Assembly: GCA_948144175.1 (NCBI GenBank)
Contig: CANXME010002591.1
Location: forward strand, 2,774,501 to 2,838,500
Direction: 5' to 3'
DNA: 64,000 bases
From: Closterium sp. NIES-65
Taxonomy: Eukaryota > Streptophyta > Zygnematophyceae > Desmidiales > Closteriaceae
The translations under genes were made by a program, and so were the position numbers. Shown here piece by piece: positions 20,598 through 30,163 of the stretch. Within the stretch, counting starts at the first letter, position 1, and each line of letters begins with the position of its first letter. The notes under the pieces were generated by a model. That model was not told where the DNA came from, made no database searches, and saw nothing but the letters and a program-made list of their open reading frames with translations.

Positions 20598-20729
20598 GCC
20601 TGTGTATGTGTGAGTATGTGTGTGTGTGTGTATATGTGTGTATGTGTGTATGCGTGTATGCATGTGTGTGTGTATAGGTGTGTGTGTGGGGGGGGGGTGA
20701 GTGAGTGTGTGTACGTGTGTGTCTGTGTA

Positions 20730-20802
<73 letters not shown>
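20598..20802. repeat. GT/GA microsatellite
   Basis: Imperfect GT repeats (about 20598-20768) pass into a pure GA run (about 20768-20802). ORFs across it are repeat artefacts. Confidence 0.9.
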
Positions 20803-20806
<4 letters not shown>

Positions 20807-21101
20807 CAGTGCACTGCCGGCCTCACCAAATCCCCCCTTGCCTCAGGAAGGCAGGTGAGCAAATGAGAGGGAAGGCAGGCTGGTCTGCCTCCAAAAGATG
20901 CAGGTCAATCATAAGCAGCGTCCAGGAGCGACAGCGCGAAACGAAGCTAAAAGGCTGGAACGAGACGTCACGTGGACACCATCGTGGCATCACGCACCAA
21001 AATTCGCCTTCATCCCGACTCAACAGGGCAATTATGGTATAAAAAATAGTAAGTAGCACAACTCCTCCCGTTCATTTTGTCAGCATCGCACTATGATAAT
21101 A
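20803..21101. other. No gene seen
   Basis: Unique sequence between the microsatellite and the LTR of element F. It contains two similar short stretches, ATAGTAAGTAGCA near 21047 and ATAGTGAGTAGCA near 21098. Nothing else was identified. Confidence 0.5.
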
Positions 21102-21281
21102 GTGAGTAGCATAGTTAAGATCAGGAGCCATAGCTAGGAGAGTCCTAGCTAGGCAAGAGACAGTTTAAGCAAAGAAGGAGGAGTTCACTAGAAAGCAGCA
21201 AGATACATATAGGAAACCCTAAGGGGTTGTACTCGCTATAGAGTACCCCACTGCAGGCTAGAGAACAATAACATTCTGACA
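21102..21281 (-). repeat. LTR of non-autonomous element F (left boundary approximate)
   Basis: The right end ACATTCTGACA and the adjoining purine tract match the copia lineage of this window. On the minus strand this is a 3' LTR. The block around 21190-21281 aligns with the LTR of E at 27447-27565. The left boundary is uncertain. A perfect 9-bp inverted repeat with a 3-base loop lies at 21131-21151. Confidence 0.65.
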
Positions 21282-22260
21282 CACCCCCATAGCCAAAGTG
21301 GGGTGTAATTAGCAGAGCACACAGTCATAGAGCAGGTGCACAATTGCAAGCAAAGCTAGAGGCTATCACAGAGGGCAAGTGAGGAGGAGGAGGCGAGACT
21401 GTAAGAGGAGAGGAGATAGGAGGCGACGGCTGAAGCTACAGACACACGGGCAACAGGAGTCACACTGGCACAGCGGCTACCGGAACAGCGCTACGGACTA
21501 CTGGAGTAACTGGCTCCGTGGCTAAAACTTGCGGCAGACGAGCAACGGACCCACGGGCGACTGGCACAGCTAGCTGCGACTGGGCTACCGGAGCAGCACC
21601 CCGGACTACTGGTGCTGCTGACGACACGACGACAACCTCCGTTCAACCTCCCCAAACAGTCCCACCCCCCCTGACACACACCCCCTGCTTCACCCCTAGC
21701 TCCACTCCCACGCCACCCCCCTAGCACCACTCCTTCGGCTCCCACACACCCACCCCCCTGAGCGGCAGCTGCAGCAGCGGGAGACGGAGGAGGAGGAGGA
21801 GCAGGGGACGACGCTCAGAAACTGCACCCCGATGCCCCATACGCTCCACCCCCAAACCCTAATTCAGGAGCATAGGTAGCAGCAGGGGTGGGGCGCCGTC
21901 AGAAGCACGGGGGACAGCGGGCAATGCAAGGGAAGAGGAAACAGGGCGCCCTCGGGCCTAGCGCAGCCCGTACGAACCGCGCGCGGGCGGCCTGAGGCGC
22001 ACCCTGGCCTGGCGCTGCCCGTACGGGCCGTGCGCGGGCCTGGCGCTGCCCGTACGGGCCGCGCGCGGGCCCTACGCAGGTCGCGCGGGCCACGACGGGC
22101 GACGGGGGGCGACGCGCGGGTCCCCATCGCCCGTCGCAGTGCCTCCCGGGGGCGACGCGCAGATTGACGGGGCAGAACGCCGCCGCGCGCCTCGGGGCGC
22201 ACGGCGGGCAGAAAACCGCCGCACGCTCCGAGCGCGCAGCGGGATGAAAAATCCGTCGCA
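21282..22260 (-). mobile_element. Element F: non-autonomous copia derivative
   Basis: On the minus strand it has a GC-rich leader (about 21930-22250), then a noncoding filler (about 21400-21870), a short 3' UTR remnant and the purine tract before the LTR. It aligns with element E (27566-28784) along much of its length but codes for no retroelement protein. The filler contains a roughly duplicated block built on CTACCGGAACAGCGC. No 5' LTR or primer site is visible, so the element is truncated or rearranged at its 5' end. Confidence 0.65.
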
Positions 22261-22276
22261 TTTCCGCAATCCAACG

Positions 22277-23050
22277 CCCCGCATAACTTGTGCGCTGGCT
22301 GATGCTTGCCCTGGAGGTTGAATCAGCCCCGCACTAGTTGTGCGACCGTTTGCCAGGCGAAGCAATTGCTTCGAACCAGCACACGGTTAAATTTGTGCGG
22401 GTCAAAAGTGGTGTTCTGCAGGCAGAAGCGTCAAATTTGGCGCAAGTAGGTTTGGCATCCACGCGCTTATCACCAAACCTAGATAAGCAATTGATCAGTT
22501 ATCAGTCTTACTGTGCAAAACCAGATGCTGGAAATTGTCCGCCTATAGAACAAGGCCAACACCCCCCGACAAATTGAGAAATTAGGCAATTGGTGCGGCC
22601 AGAAGCTACAAGGAAGGACAAGTTCCGTACATTTAATGCGGAGGCAATAATGGCGTTGTTCTGCGGGCGTTTAGGGTTCTGCACCAATTTGACCACCGTA
22701 GCCTTCCGTGCATTTTCTAGGCGCATTCATGTTGGTTGCGTTGCGCCGATGTTGCTGCCTCGCATAACATGTGCGGAGGGTGATGCTAGCTCCCGAGGTA
22801 GAATTATCACCGCACTAGTTGTGCGACCATTTGCCCGGCGATGCAACAACTTCGAACCTGCAGACGGTTAAATTCGTGCGCCCCAAAAGTGGCGTTCTGC
22901 AGGTTGAAGCGTTAAATTTGGCGCAAACAGGTTCGGCATGACCTTTCTTATCACCAAACCTTGATAGGCAGAAGACCGCTTATCAACGAAGATTCTGCGG
23001 ACCCAGCTTTTTGAAAATTTAACGCCTACAGAACAGCGCCAATGCCTACA
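22277..23050. repeat. Tandem duplication, unit about 490 bp
   Basis: 22277-22560 and 22765-23050 are diverged copies offset by about 488 bp. Shared anchors include CGCATAAC, CACTAGTTGTGCGACC, CGGTTAAATT, AAATTTGGCGCAA and CTTATCACCAAACCT. No coding capacity recognised. CCTACAGAACAGCGCC occurs twice at the end (23025-23060). Confidence 0.75.
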
Positions 23051-23136
23051 GAACAGCGCCATGTCTCTCCGCGTCGCCTGCCGCGCGCGGAAGCTTCCCC
23101 CCATGAATAACGGCCAATCCGTTACCCTTCTTGATG

Positions 23137-23846
23137 GCTGCGTTCTGTAGGCATTTCCCATGGGAGGGAGGTGGGGGGGCTAAGGGAAATGACGAGGGTT
23201 CTGAAGCAGTTTCCCCTTCGAATCCTCCCCCCCCGCTACAAACGAAAGCGGGAAATTTCGGGTGCTCGGTGCGAAGCTTCTAAAGGTAAATGACAAAAAA
23301 ACAGCCACAATTTTCACTGCACATAACATGGGTAGATAAAGTTGCGCGACATCAGATTAAGGGTTGCAGTTTAGAGAAGGGTAACCACGTGGAAAAAAAG
23401 CGCCCCCAAGCAGACCCAGCTGCAATACACAAGCCTCTCTGTTTTTTTTACCTGTTAGTTTGCTGCGTCCCTGTTCGGGCTATTCTAGGGAGGGGTTGTT
23501 TGATTTCTAGGGTTCAAATGTGGTGTTCCCCAACCCAGCGCCTCCCTCCCCCCTCCGTCTCACATCTCGGGCAAGAGCAGTTTTCGAAAGGCGGGGCGAA
23601 GGAGGCAAATCTTGCCAGCGAAGGAAGGTGGGAAGGGGAAATAGGCAGCTTCCTACGACCTCATATCCACGAGGGTAAATGGCTGTTCTGTTGTCATTTA
23701 CCTTCGTTTACATTCGGAGGGTAAATGGGAGGCTCGGATCCATTTTCCGGGCTAACCGTTCTTTTGATCCAAAAAACGCAGTTGGGGGAAGGTTCCCATT
23801 TGCCGCCTCCCCCCCCCCCCTCTGTCGTGCCTACAGAACGCAGCCA
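23137..23846. mobile_element. Possible inverted-repeat (MITE-like) element
   Basis: GGCTGCGTTCTGTAGGCA near the left end and its exact reverse complement near the right end form an 18-bp inverted pair about 710 bp apart. No clear target duplication is visible, and related GTTCTGYAGGC motifs occur nearby at 22410 and 22895, so this could be chance within a repeat family. The interior (pyrimidine tracts, GTAAATGG repeats) has no recognised ORF. Confidence 0.4.
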
Positions 23847-24195
23847 GATATGAAAGAACACTCTATGGTTGGGGCCATGAATATGTGTCTGCTCAAGTAT
23901 TTGCTCCGCAATTATTTCTGTGTCGTGGCAAGCGTGTCTTTTTTGGGTTGCGTAGCAACCCTACACATTTGGTAGCACTTTTCGGTCGACTCGAATGAAC
24001 AGTGCAGTTTTTGTCATTTTCCCAACGTTTAAAGCCCTTGTTTTGACATTTTCAAAATGAGTGCTCCAAAGTTGTGGACATGATGAAAGCACTGACACAA
24101 GAGTCCCCCAAAAATGAAACCAAATGTAACCTTTCATTCCATAATCGTCAATATTGTGAAAGCTTCCTTAGTCCATCTTGCAAAGGCAGTGTGCT
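23847..24195. other. 3' flank of the DIRS-like element, no gene seen
   Basis: AT-richer sequence beyond the recombinase stop codon. It probably includes the 3' end of the DIRS element, but no terminal repeat could be defined. Confidence 0.4.
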
Positions 24196-25083
24196 TCATT
24201 CCAAGTGGGTCTTCTGAGGCAAGTGCATTCTGGGTCGGCGGTGTCTCTCCAGTGATTGCTGGTGCTGAATAGCCGATGGGGCTGCGACTGTGTCCTGCAG
24301 CTTGAAGGAGAGGTTGACGAGTTGGTCTTGAGCGATGGTGACGTAACGGTCCTTCGTGCCGTCGCTTCGCCACCGGCCCATTCGTTTGAAGAGCCGGTCG
24401 GGGATGCTTAGAGCGGTTGCCGCTGTTGCTGCGCCTTTGCGGAATGAGTGGGTCCCGATGTGCGTAATGTCTATCCCTGCCTTCTTGCAGGCCTCGAGGC
24501 ACCAGCTCCTGATTGTTGTATACGAAGGTGATTTGTCATGTGGGGAAGCTTGTGCCCCTTTATTGAACACCCGGATCAGAGGCCCCTGGGGTACGTTCGC
24601 GAGGCTTGCTATGCGAATGAACTCGCGTGTGCACCTCACTACGCAGTAGGGCCCTGTTGTCGCTGCGACCGGGATCCACGCGCCCTTGCCTTCTTGTTCC
24701 GTCTTGGAGTACTGGATCAGGAGCCACATTGCTGACTCTTCGAACTGTATGCCGTTCCATTTAAGGGAAATGAGGTCCGAGTAGCCTAAGAACGCTGCAA
24801 ACATCAGGAGCAGGATCAAGCCTATCTGAAATTCTGCTGGCACTGTCAAGTCCAAGAAGGGTCGAGCCATGTTGTGCACCTGATGGAGCGACACAGGTTC
24901 CTTGGTCCTTGTCAGACGGATGCCATGTCGTTTTGCAAATTCTCGCACCTGCAGTGTGAATGGACCGCTCGTGGGTGATGCCTCGCCAGTCATCCGATGT
25001 GCGAAGGTTACTGCGGAACACGTGAGGTTGATCGCAGAAATGGTAGCCTTGTTGTTCAGAGCATGGACTAGGTAGAGTGCCAT
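24196..25083 (-). CDS. Tyrosine recombinase of the DIRS-like element
   Basis: A 295-residue ORF that would integrate a circular cDNA by site-specific recombination in the nucleus. The C-terminal catalytic block is clear: HSFR (H212, R215), GRWRS (W238) and DRYV (catalytic Tyr Y247). The first catalytic Arg, normally in an R-x-S-E/D-L setting, is not seen at the expected place (residues 99-104 read LGYSDL), so this copy may be inactive or use a variant. The ORF starts at the first Met. The N-terminal part fits a SAM-like core-binding domain. Confidence 0.82.
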   Translation of the reverse strand: MALYLVHALNNKATISAINLTCSAVTFAHRMTGEASPTSGPFTLQVREFAKRHGIRLTRTKEPVSLHQVHNMARPFLDLTVPAEFQIGLILLLMFAAFLGYSDLISLKWNGIQFEESAMWLLIQYSKTEQEGKGAWIPVAATTGPYCVVRCTREFIRIASLANVPQGPLIRVFNKGAQASPHDKSPSYTTIRSWCLEACKKAGIDITHIGTHSFRKGAATAATALSIPDRLFKRMGRWRSDGTKDRYVTIAQDQLVNLSFKLQDTVAAPSAIQHQQSLERHRRPRMHLPQKTHLE

Positions 25084-25262
25084 CGTGAGGTCCGTCGCTG
25101 TTAGGAAGGCTAGGTGAACTTTCGTGCAAAAGTTGCGATTTTTTTGTCAGTATGGCTGGTATGTCTCGATCGTGGACGGCGCTCGAACATCCTTGATAAC
25201 TTGTAGTAATTGCTTTTGAAGCCCTGCCAATAGTCCTGTAAGAAATAACGGTACATTGTTAG

Positions 25263-26294
25263 TTACATGTCGTATTTTACATGCAAGGCAATTATTGGGC
25301 TATGAGGCAATCCTAGTCCAGAAAATGCTGTTGCGTGTGACCCTGGTCGGAGGCATTGGCTTCCTTGGGCGAGGGGCAGGCATGCGATTACTTCTAGGGC
25401 CCATGTGTGTGGGGCTGGTTGGAGTAGCGGCCACCACGATGCTCCCAACCACTTAGGTACGACCAGTGTTAGCTCGGCTCGTGTACGCCTGGCATGCGAG
25501 AGTGTGGCCGGGATCAAGCTGGGGGGCGGGAAGGCGAAGCAGCGCTCGCCTTCCCACGAGATCGAGAAAGCGTCGATTGCGGTGGCGCTGGGGTGTGGTA
25601 TCTTTGAGCAAAATCGCTGAAGCTTCTTGTTGCGGTTGTTCACAAATAGGTCGATTGTGTGAGGGCCCCAGCAACGTTCCAGCAGGAGAAACCATGGCAT
25701 ATGCAGCGAGTAATCATCATGATCCTGGATCTTAGAGAGCTCGTCCGCATGGGTATTCAGCTCCCTTGGGATCCATTCGATTGCGAGGCGCGTATAGTTC
25801 TTGAGGCAGAACTTTATCACCGCCTGACATGTTAGTATTAGCCGAGGTTGGCTGGACCCCCCTTTGCGCAAGATGAACATGTCTCCTTGGTTGTCCACGC
25901 GGACCATGACGTGGCCGGTTGCGATGTGGACTGCAAATATCTGCAGCGCCCACAGGACTCCCTCGAGCTCCCTTAGGGGGCTTGAGGTTTGGAGAAGCTC
26001 GCTTGGCATGCTGGCGCTTGCCTCGTATGATGTGTCAGCGAACTTGGTGAGGGTGGCACCCCAGCTGTGGGCACTTGCATCCACATGGATGACGGCATCG
26101 AATTGATGACTCGGGTGGAATGGGGCACCGTTGAACTGGTCAAAGTGCAGATGCCAGAAAATTGGTTCTTCGATGGATGCCTGTGGCAGCCTGACCCTGG
26201 CTTTCCATGACGTCGTTGCATCGATTAATTGGAGCAACCTGTGGCTGAATGCGCGAGCTGTCGTGCCCAATGCGAGAGACATGGAGCTCAACAT
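25263..26294 (-). CDS. RNase H region of the DIRS-like element
   Basis: A 343-residue ORF in the same frame as the RT upstream and separated from it by two consecutive TAA codons (26328-26333). RNase H residues are visible: HVDAS (first Asp), LRELEG (Glu), VRVDNQ (Asp) and THADELS (last Asp). The tail after RNase H (DLFVNNRNKKLQRF, then SWEGERCFAFPP) is the typical extension of DIRS and related elements. It degrades the RNA strand during cDNA synthesis. Whether it is translated separately or was once fused to the RT cannot be told from this copy. Confidence 0.82.
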   Translation of the reverse strand: MLSSMSLALGTTARAFSHRLLQLIDATTSWKARVRLPQASIEEPIFWHLHFDQFNGAPFHPSHQFDAVIHVDASAHSWGATLTKFADTSYEASASMPSELLQTSSPLRELEGVLWALQIFAVHIATGHVMVRVDNQGDMFILRKGGSSQPRLILTCQAVIKFCLKNYTRLAIEWIPRELNTHADELSKIQDHDDYSLHMPWFLLLERCWGPHTIDLFVNNRNKKLQRFCSKIPHPSATAIDAFSISWEGERCFAFPPPSLIPATLSHARRTRAELTLVVPKWLGASWWPLLQPAPHTWALEVIACLPLAQGSQCLRPGSHATAFSGLGLPHSPIIALHVKYDM

Positions 26295-26330
26295 TCCGGT
26301 GATACGAGCAACTTGCCGGATTGGGACTTA

Positions 26331-27338
26331 TTAGCCGAGCTGTCCTTTGGAGATAAGCATGTTGAGCGTGTTCATGAAGTGCACCCGCCGTTCTGATCCA
26401 ATGCGAAACATGCCGCATGTCGTGTCTAACTCCAACCCCAAGAAGCGTGTTTGCTGAGCCGAGTGGTGCGATTTCTTTTCATTAATCACAAAGCCCGCTA
26501 CTCCTAGGTCATGTAGGACCTCGGTACATGTCTTGCATGCCTGTTCCTCGGAATCACAAAGAAATAGCAAGTCGTCGACGTAGGGGACCACGCGCACTCC
26601 GCGTGCTCGCCAACGTTTGGCCAACGGTTTGATCAGCTGGGTGAAGACGAACGGTGCTGTTGCTAATCCAAATGGCAAAGATCGGAAGCAGTAGAACTTG
26701 CCCTCGAATTGGAAGCCCAGAAACTTCCAGCACGCGGGATTCATCTCGACGTGGTGGTAACCTGATTTGAGATCGACGGTGAACATCCAGTCGTTGCGTC
26801 GAATGATCTCTGAAACCCGATTCAAGCCCTCCTACTTGAATTTGGGGATTTGAAGGTGTTGATTGACTTTGCGTAGGTCGAGGATGAGGCGGCATTTGTC
26901 GCGTTGCTCCACCACGTTGAGTGGGCTTACGCACGAGAGCGCAATTCGCAAGGCTACCTTCATCGCGGCGCCCGATGTGATGAGGTCGCGAATGGCCTCT
27001 CGGGTGAATGTCGTGTGTGCGTGGACACCGGCATGGTTTGCGGTTTCGAACGGTGGTGGTTCGCCGTTTTTCCATGGCAGCCAATAGCCCCTCGCGATAA
27101 TTGATATGATAAAGTTGCTCTCGCACCATAATAGCCACCAATGGAGTCGGCTCCGCAATCGATTGCACATGACCTTCACCGCTTCGTCCGTGACCACGTT
27201 CTCGTATTGGTCCCACTCCACTTCGTGCCCTTTGTCGTAAGCCACTGCGAGTTGGGACATCCGGGGTAGAGCGTATTGGGTGGTTAGCCTTTGGTCATGG
27301 GACAGGCCTGGGGGCCTTGTACGTATGCGGGATTGCAC
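26331..27338 (-). pseudogene. Reverse transcriptase of the DIRS-like element (in-frame TAG)
   Basis: Two frame-matched ORFs (26832-27338 and 26331-26825) separated by one TAG at 26832-26834. The first part has the RT N-terminal fingers with RLILDLRKVN. The second has FTVDLKSGYHHV with the first catalytic Asp, LPFGLATAPFVF, and YVDDLLF with the paired catalytic Asp. Removal of one nonsense codon would restore a continuous RT, so decay is slight. The two TAA codons at its end separate it from RNase H. Confidence 0.8.
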
Positions 27339-27446
27339 CTCCTTCCGTAAATCCCTATGCCATCTCGCTCTTTGATATATACATACATATATATATATAT
27401 ATTTAAGGTCTTATTGGTTACCCTGTCGAAGTTTAGAAGTAGAAAG

Positions 27447-27565
27447 TGAGAATGAAGAAAGAGGGGGTTCACTAGCAAGCAGTTGGATACATATAGCAAA
27501 CCCTAACTGGGTTGTACTCGCTATGGAGCACCCTACTGCAGGCTAGATAACATAACATTCTGACA
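27447..27565 (-). repeat. LTR of non-autonomous element E (about 119 bp)
   Basis: In plus orientation TGAGAATG to ACATTCTGACA, followed on the right by the lineage's purine tract. Related to the LTR of F. Confidence 0.7.
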
Positions 27566-28784
27566 CACCCCCATAGCCAAAGTGGGGTGTAATCAGCACA
27601 GTAAGCAAAGCAGAACAAGCTCAGGGTGGATCACAATGTCACCACACATTCTGAGCACAATTACAAGAAGCAACAGTTTAAAGTTCACAATTATGAGCAA
27701 AGCTAGTGGTAGTCACAGCGGGCAAGTGAGGAGGAGGAGGGACTGTGAGAGGAGAGAAGATGGGAGACAACGGCTGAAGCTGCAGTCACACGGGCTACAG
27801 GAGCGGCTGGCACAGTGGCTACCGGGACAGCGCCCCGGACTACTGGAGTAACTGGCTCACGGGCTACGACGAGCTACAAGAGCAACGGACCCATGGGCGA
27901 CAGGCGCAGCAGGCTCTCTGAGCTACCAGGACAGCGCCCCAGACTACAGGTGCTGCGGACGACAAGACGGCAGCCTCCTCTCAGCCTCCCCAAGCAGTCC
28001 CACACCCCCCCACACACACCCTCAGTTTCACCCCTAGCTCCACTCCCAAGGCACCCCCCTTAAACCCTAAACCCCAGTCTCCCACTCATCCACCCCCCTC
28101 AGCGACAGCTGCAGCAGTGGGAGACGAAGTAAGAGGAGGAGAAGGGGACGACGCGCACAACCGAAACCGCCACAAGCACCACCCCCACACCCCTCACCCC
28201 CAAAACCCTAAAACGGGTGGGATAGGGGCAGGAGCGCGGGGGACGGCGAGGGGAGGGACGGCTCACGACCCCCAGGGTGCCAAAACGGACGGGCGGGGCG
28301 GGGGGGTGGCGCGCGCGGCTCCCTAGGGCGCCGCGACGGACGGGCAGGGGGCGGGCGCGGCTCCCCAAGGCGCCGCGACGAAAGGGCAGGGGGCGGGCGC
28401 GGCTCCCCGGGGCGCCGCGACGAAAAGGCAGGGGGCGGGCGCGGCTCCCCAGGGCGCCGCGACGAAAGGGAAGGGGGCGGGCGCGGCTCCCCAGGGCGCT
28501 GCGACGGACAAGCAGGGGGCGCATGCGGCTCCCCAGGGCGCATGCGGCTCCCCAGGGCGCCGCGACTAGCAGGGCGGGGCTGCGTGTGCGCCCCAGAGCG
28601 CCGCGACGAGCTGGGCGGGGGGTCGGGCGCGACTCCTCAGGGCGCCGCGATGAACGGGCGGGGGCAGCGCGCGGCTCGCCAGGGGGCGCCAGGAAGAAGA
28701 AAGGGCCACGCGCCCCCCCGGGCGCGCGCCACACAGGAAAACCGCCGCGCGCAGCAGACGCGCAACGCAAAGAAAAAATTTCAG
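27566..28784 (-). mobile_element. Element E: non-autonomous copia derivative
   Basis: Minus strand. 27566-27735 retains the copia 3' UTR (GCTCAGGGTGGATCACAA block). 27760-28130 is the same filler as in element F, with two copies of a CAGCGCCCCRGACTAC block. 28200-28770 is a GC-rich leader of roughly 60-bp units based on CGGCTCCCCAGGGCGCCGCG. No gag or pol. It abuts a truncated LTR of element D at 28785 with no visible 5' LTR of its own. ORFs in the leader (28099-28770, 28277-28798) are repeat frames. Confidence 0.65.
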
Positions 28785-28854
28785 GTACAACATTCTAGGG
28801 TTGCATATTTGTACCCAACTCATTTCCTAGTTCATCATTCCTCATTTCTTCACA
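28785..28854 (+). repeat. Truncated 5' LTR of element D
   Basis: GTACAACATTCTAGGGTTGC to TTCTTCACA, matching the 3' half of the LTR at 34837-34905. The left half is missing. Confidence 0.85.
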
Positions 28855-28872
28855 TGGTATAGAGCAGGTTCC
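28855..28872 (+). promoter_or_regulatory. Primer-binding site of element D
   Basis: TGGTATAGAGCAGGTTCC directly after the LTR. It lacks one base (C) of the usual initiator-Met site. Confidence 0.8.
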
Positions 28873-29763
28873 CTAGTGGGAACTTTTCCTAGGGCCCACC
28901 ACTGAAAATCGAGCAAAACTTTTTTTCCTGCCCTGAGATCGAGTCGCCCCTGACCGAGGCGCGCCCTGTGTGCCGCCCTCCCCTTAGCGGCCCGTCGCGC
29001 CGCCCTTAGCGGCCCCTCTCACGGCCCCTTGCGACCCCGTCGCCGCCCCTTGCCGGCCGGTCGCGCCGCCCTTAGCGGCCCCTCGCGGCCCCACCTACAC
29101 GGCCCCGTCGCCGCCCTCTCACGGCCCCGTCGCCAAAGTTCGCGGCCCCGCCGCCGCCCTCAGCGGCCGCGTCGCCGCCCGTCGCGGCCCTGCAGCCGCC
29201 CTTCGCGGCCCCGCTGCCACCCCTTGCGGCCTTGTCGCCGCCCTCTCGCGGTCCCAGCGCCGCCCTTTCGTGGCCTCGTCGCCGCCCTCTCGCGGCCCCA
29301 GTGCCGCCCTCTTGCGGCCTCGTCGCCACCCTCTCTTGCGGCCTCGTCGCCGCCCTTAGCGGCCCCGTCGCTGCCCCTTGCGGCCTCGTCGCCGCCCCTT
29401 TCGGCCCCTCCCCGGCCCCTTCACCGCCGTTGCCGCCGACACTCCTATCCCGGCCTTGCCGCCGCAGTCGTTGGAGCTGCAGCTGCCACTGCCGTTCGGT
29501 CGCCGCAGCCGCCAAGCCGCCGAGCCACCGAGCCGCCAAGCAGCCGAGCCGCCGAACCGCCGAACCGCCAAGCCGCCGTCGAGCCGCCACTACCGAGCCG
29601 AAGCCGCTGGGCCGCCGCCGGGCCGTCGCCGAGCTGCCGCCGCCGCCGAGCCGCTACTACTGCTGTTGAGCCGCCGCCGCAGTTGCGGCCCTATTCCTAC
29701 CGGCACGAACCGGGCCTACCCACCCGGACTGGTGAGAGCACTCCCTGCTAGACTGCTGCTGTC
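28873..29763 (+). repeat. Leader of element D: GC-rich repeats
   Basis: Repeats of CCTCTCGCGGCCCCGTCGCCG (about 28985-29420), then GAGCCGCCAAGC types (29510-29690). It corresponds in position to the leaders of A, B, C and H. Confidence 0.7.
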
Positions 29764-30163
29764 ATGGCTACCCCCAGTGTCCTTACCTTTGATGCTGAGG
29801 GTCGTGCTGTTGACTTCGAGGTCTGGGTAGATGACCTGCAGCTTTTCCTACAGTGCGATAGGGCAGACGGACTCTCCCTGTTCGATCTCACCTCTGGTGC
29901 CTCTCCTGCCCCGCCTGCTGATGCTGACAGCACTGTTCACTCACAGTGGGCCACACACGATGATGCTGCCCGTCTTGCTGTGCGTCGCCACTTACCGGCC
30001 GCTGAGCGTGCGCACTTTAGTTAGTACAAGAGTGCTAAGACATTGTACGACACTGTAGTTGCACGCTACTCTTCCCCTGCCACTGCTGCTCTAAGCCGCC
30101 TCATACTGCCATACCTGTTCCCTGACCTTGCTGCCTTTCCCACAGTCGCTGACCTCATTCCCC
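29764..30163 (+). pseudogene. gag of element D (N-terminal part only)
   Basis: The ATG opens the conserved gag N-terminus. TAG at 30022-30024 replaces CAG of the sister copies, and homology goes on to about 30163, where the sequence jumps into the protease tail. The gag C-terminus, Gly run and protease active site are deleted. Confidence 0.85.

Larger units (their letters stand above)
24196..27338 (-). mobile_element. DIRS-like retrotransposon (RT, RNase H, tyrosine recombinase)
   Basis: Three minus-strand coding blocks lie in the order RT, RNase H, tyrosine recombinase, with no integrase or protease. This combination defines DIRS-type elements. Composition and codon choice differ from the GC-rich copia elements around it. 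The ends are not defined. A TA-rich run at 27378-27402 lies upstream of the RT. Confidence 0.85.

Noticed and set aside
20535-20858. ORFs in the GT/GA microsatellite
   Set aside because: Simple Val/Cys and Arg/Glu repeats on one strand and His/Thr on the other; no protein features.
28099-28798. Arg/Pro-rich ORFs in the leader of E
   Set aside because: Repeat-derived frames on both strands; not conserved in element F.
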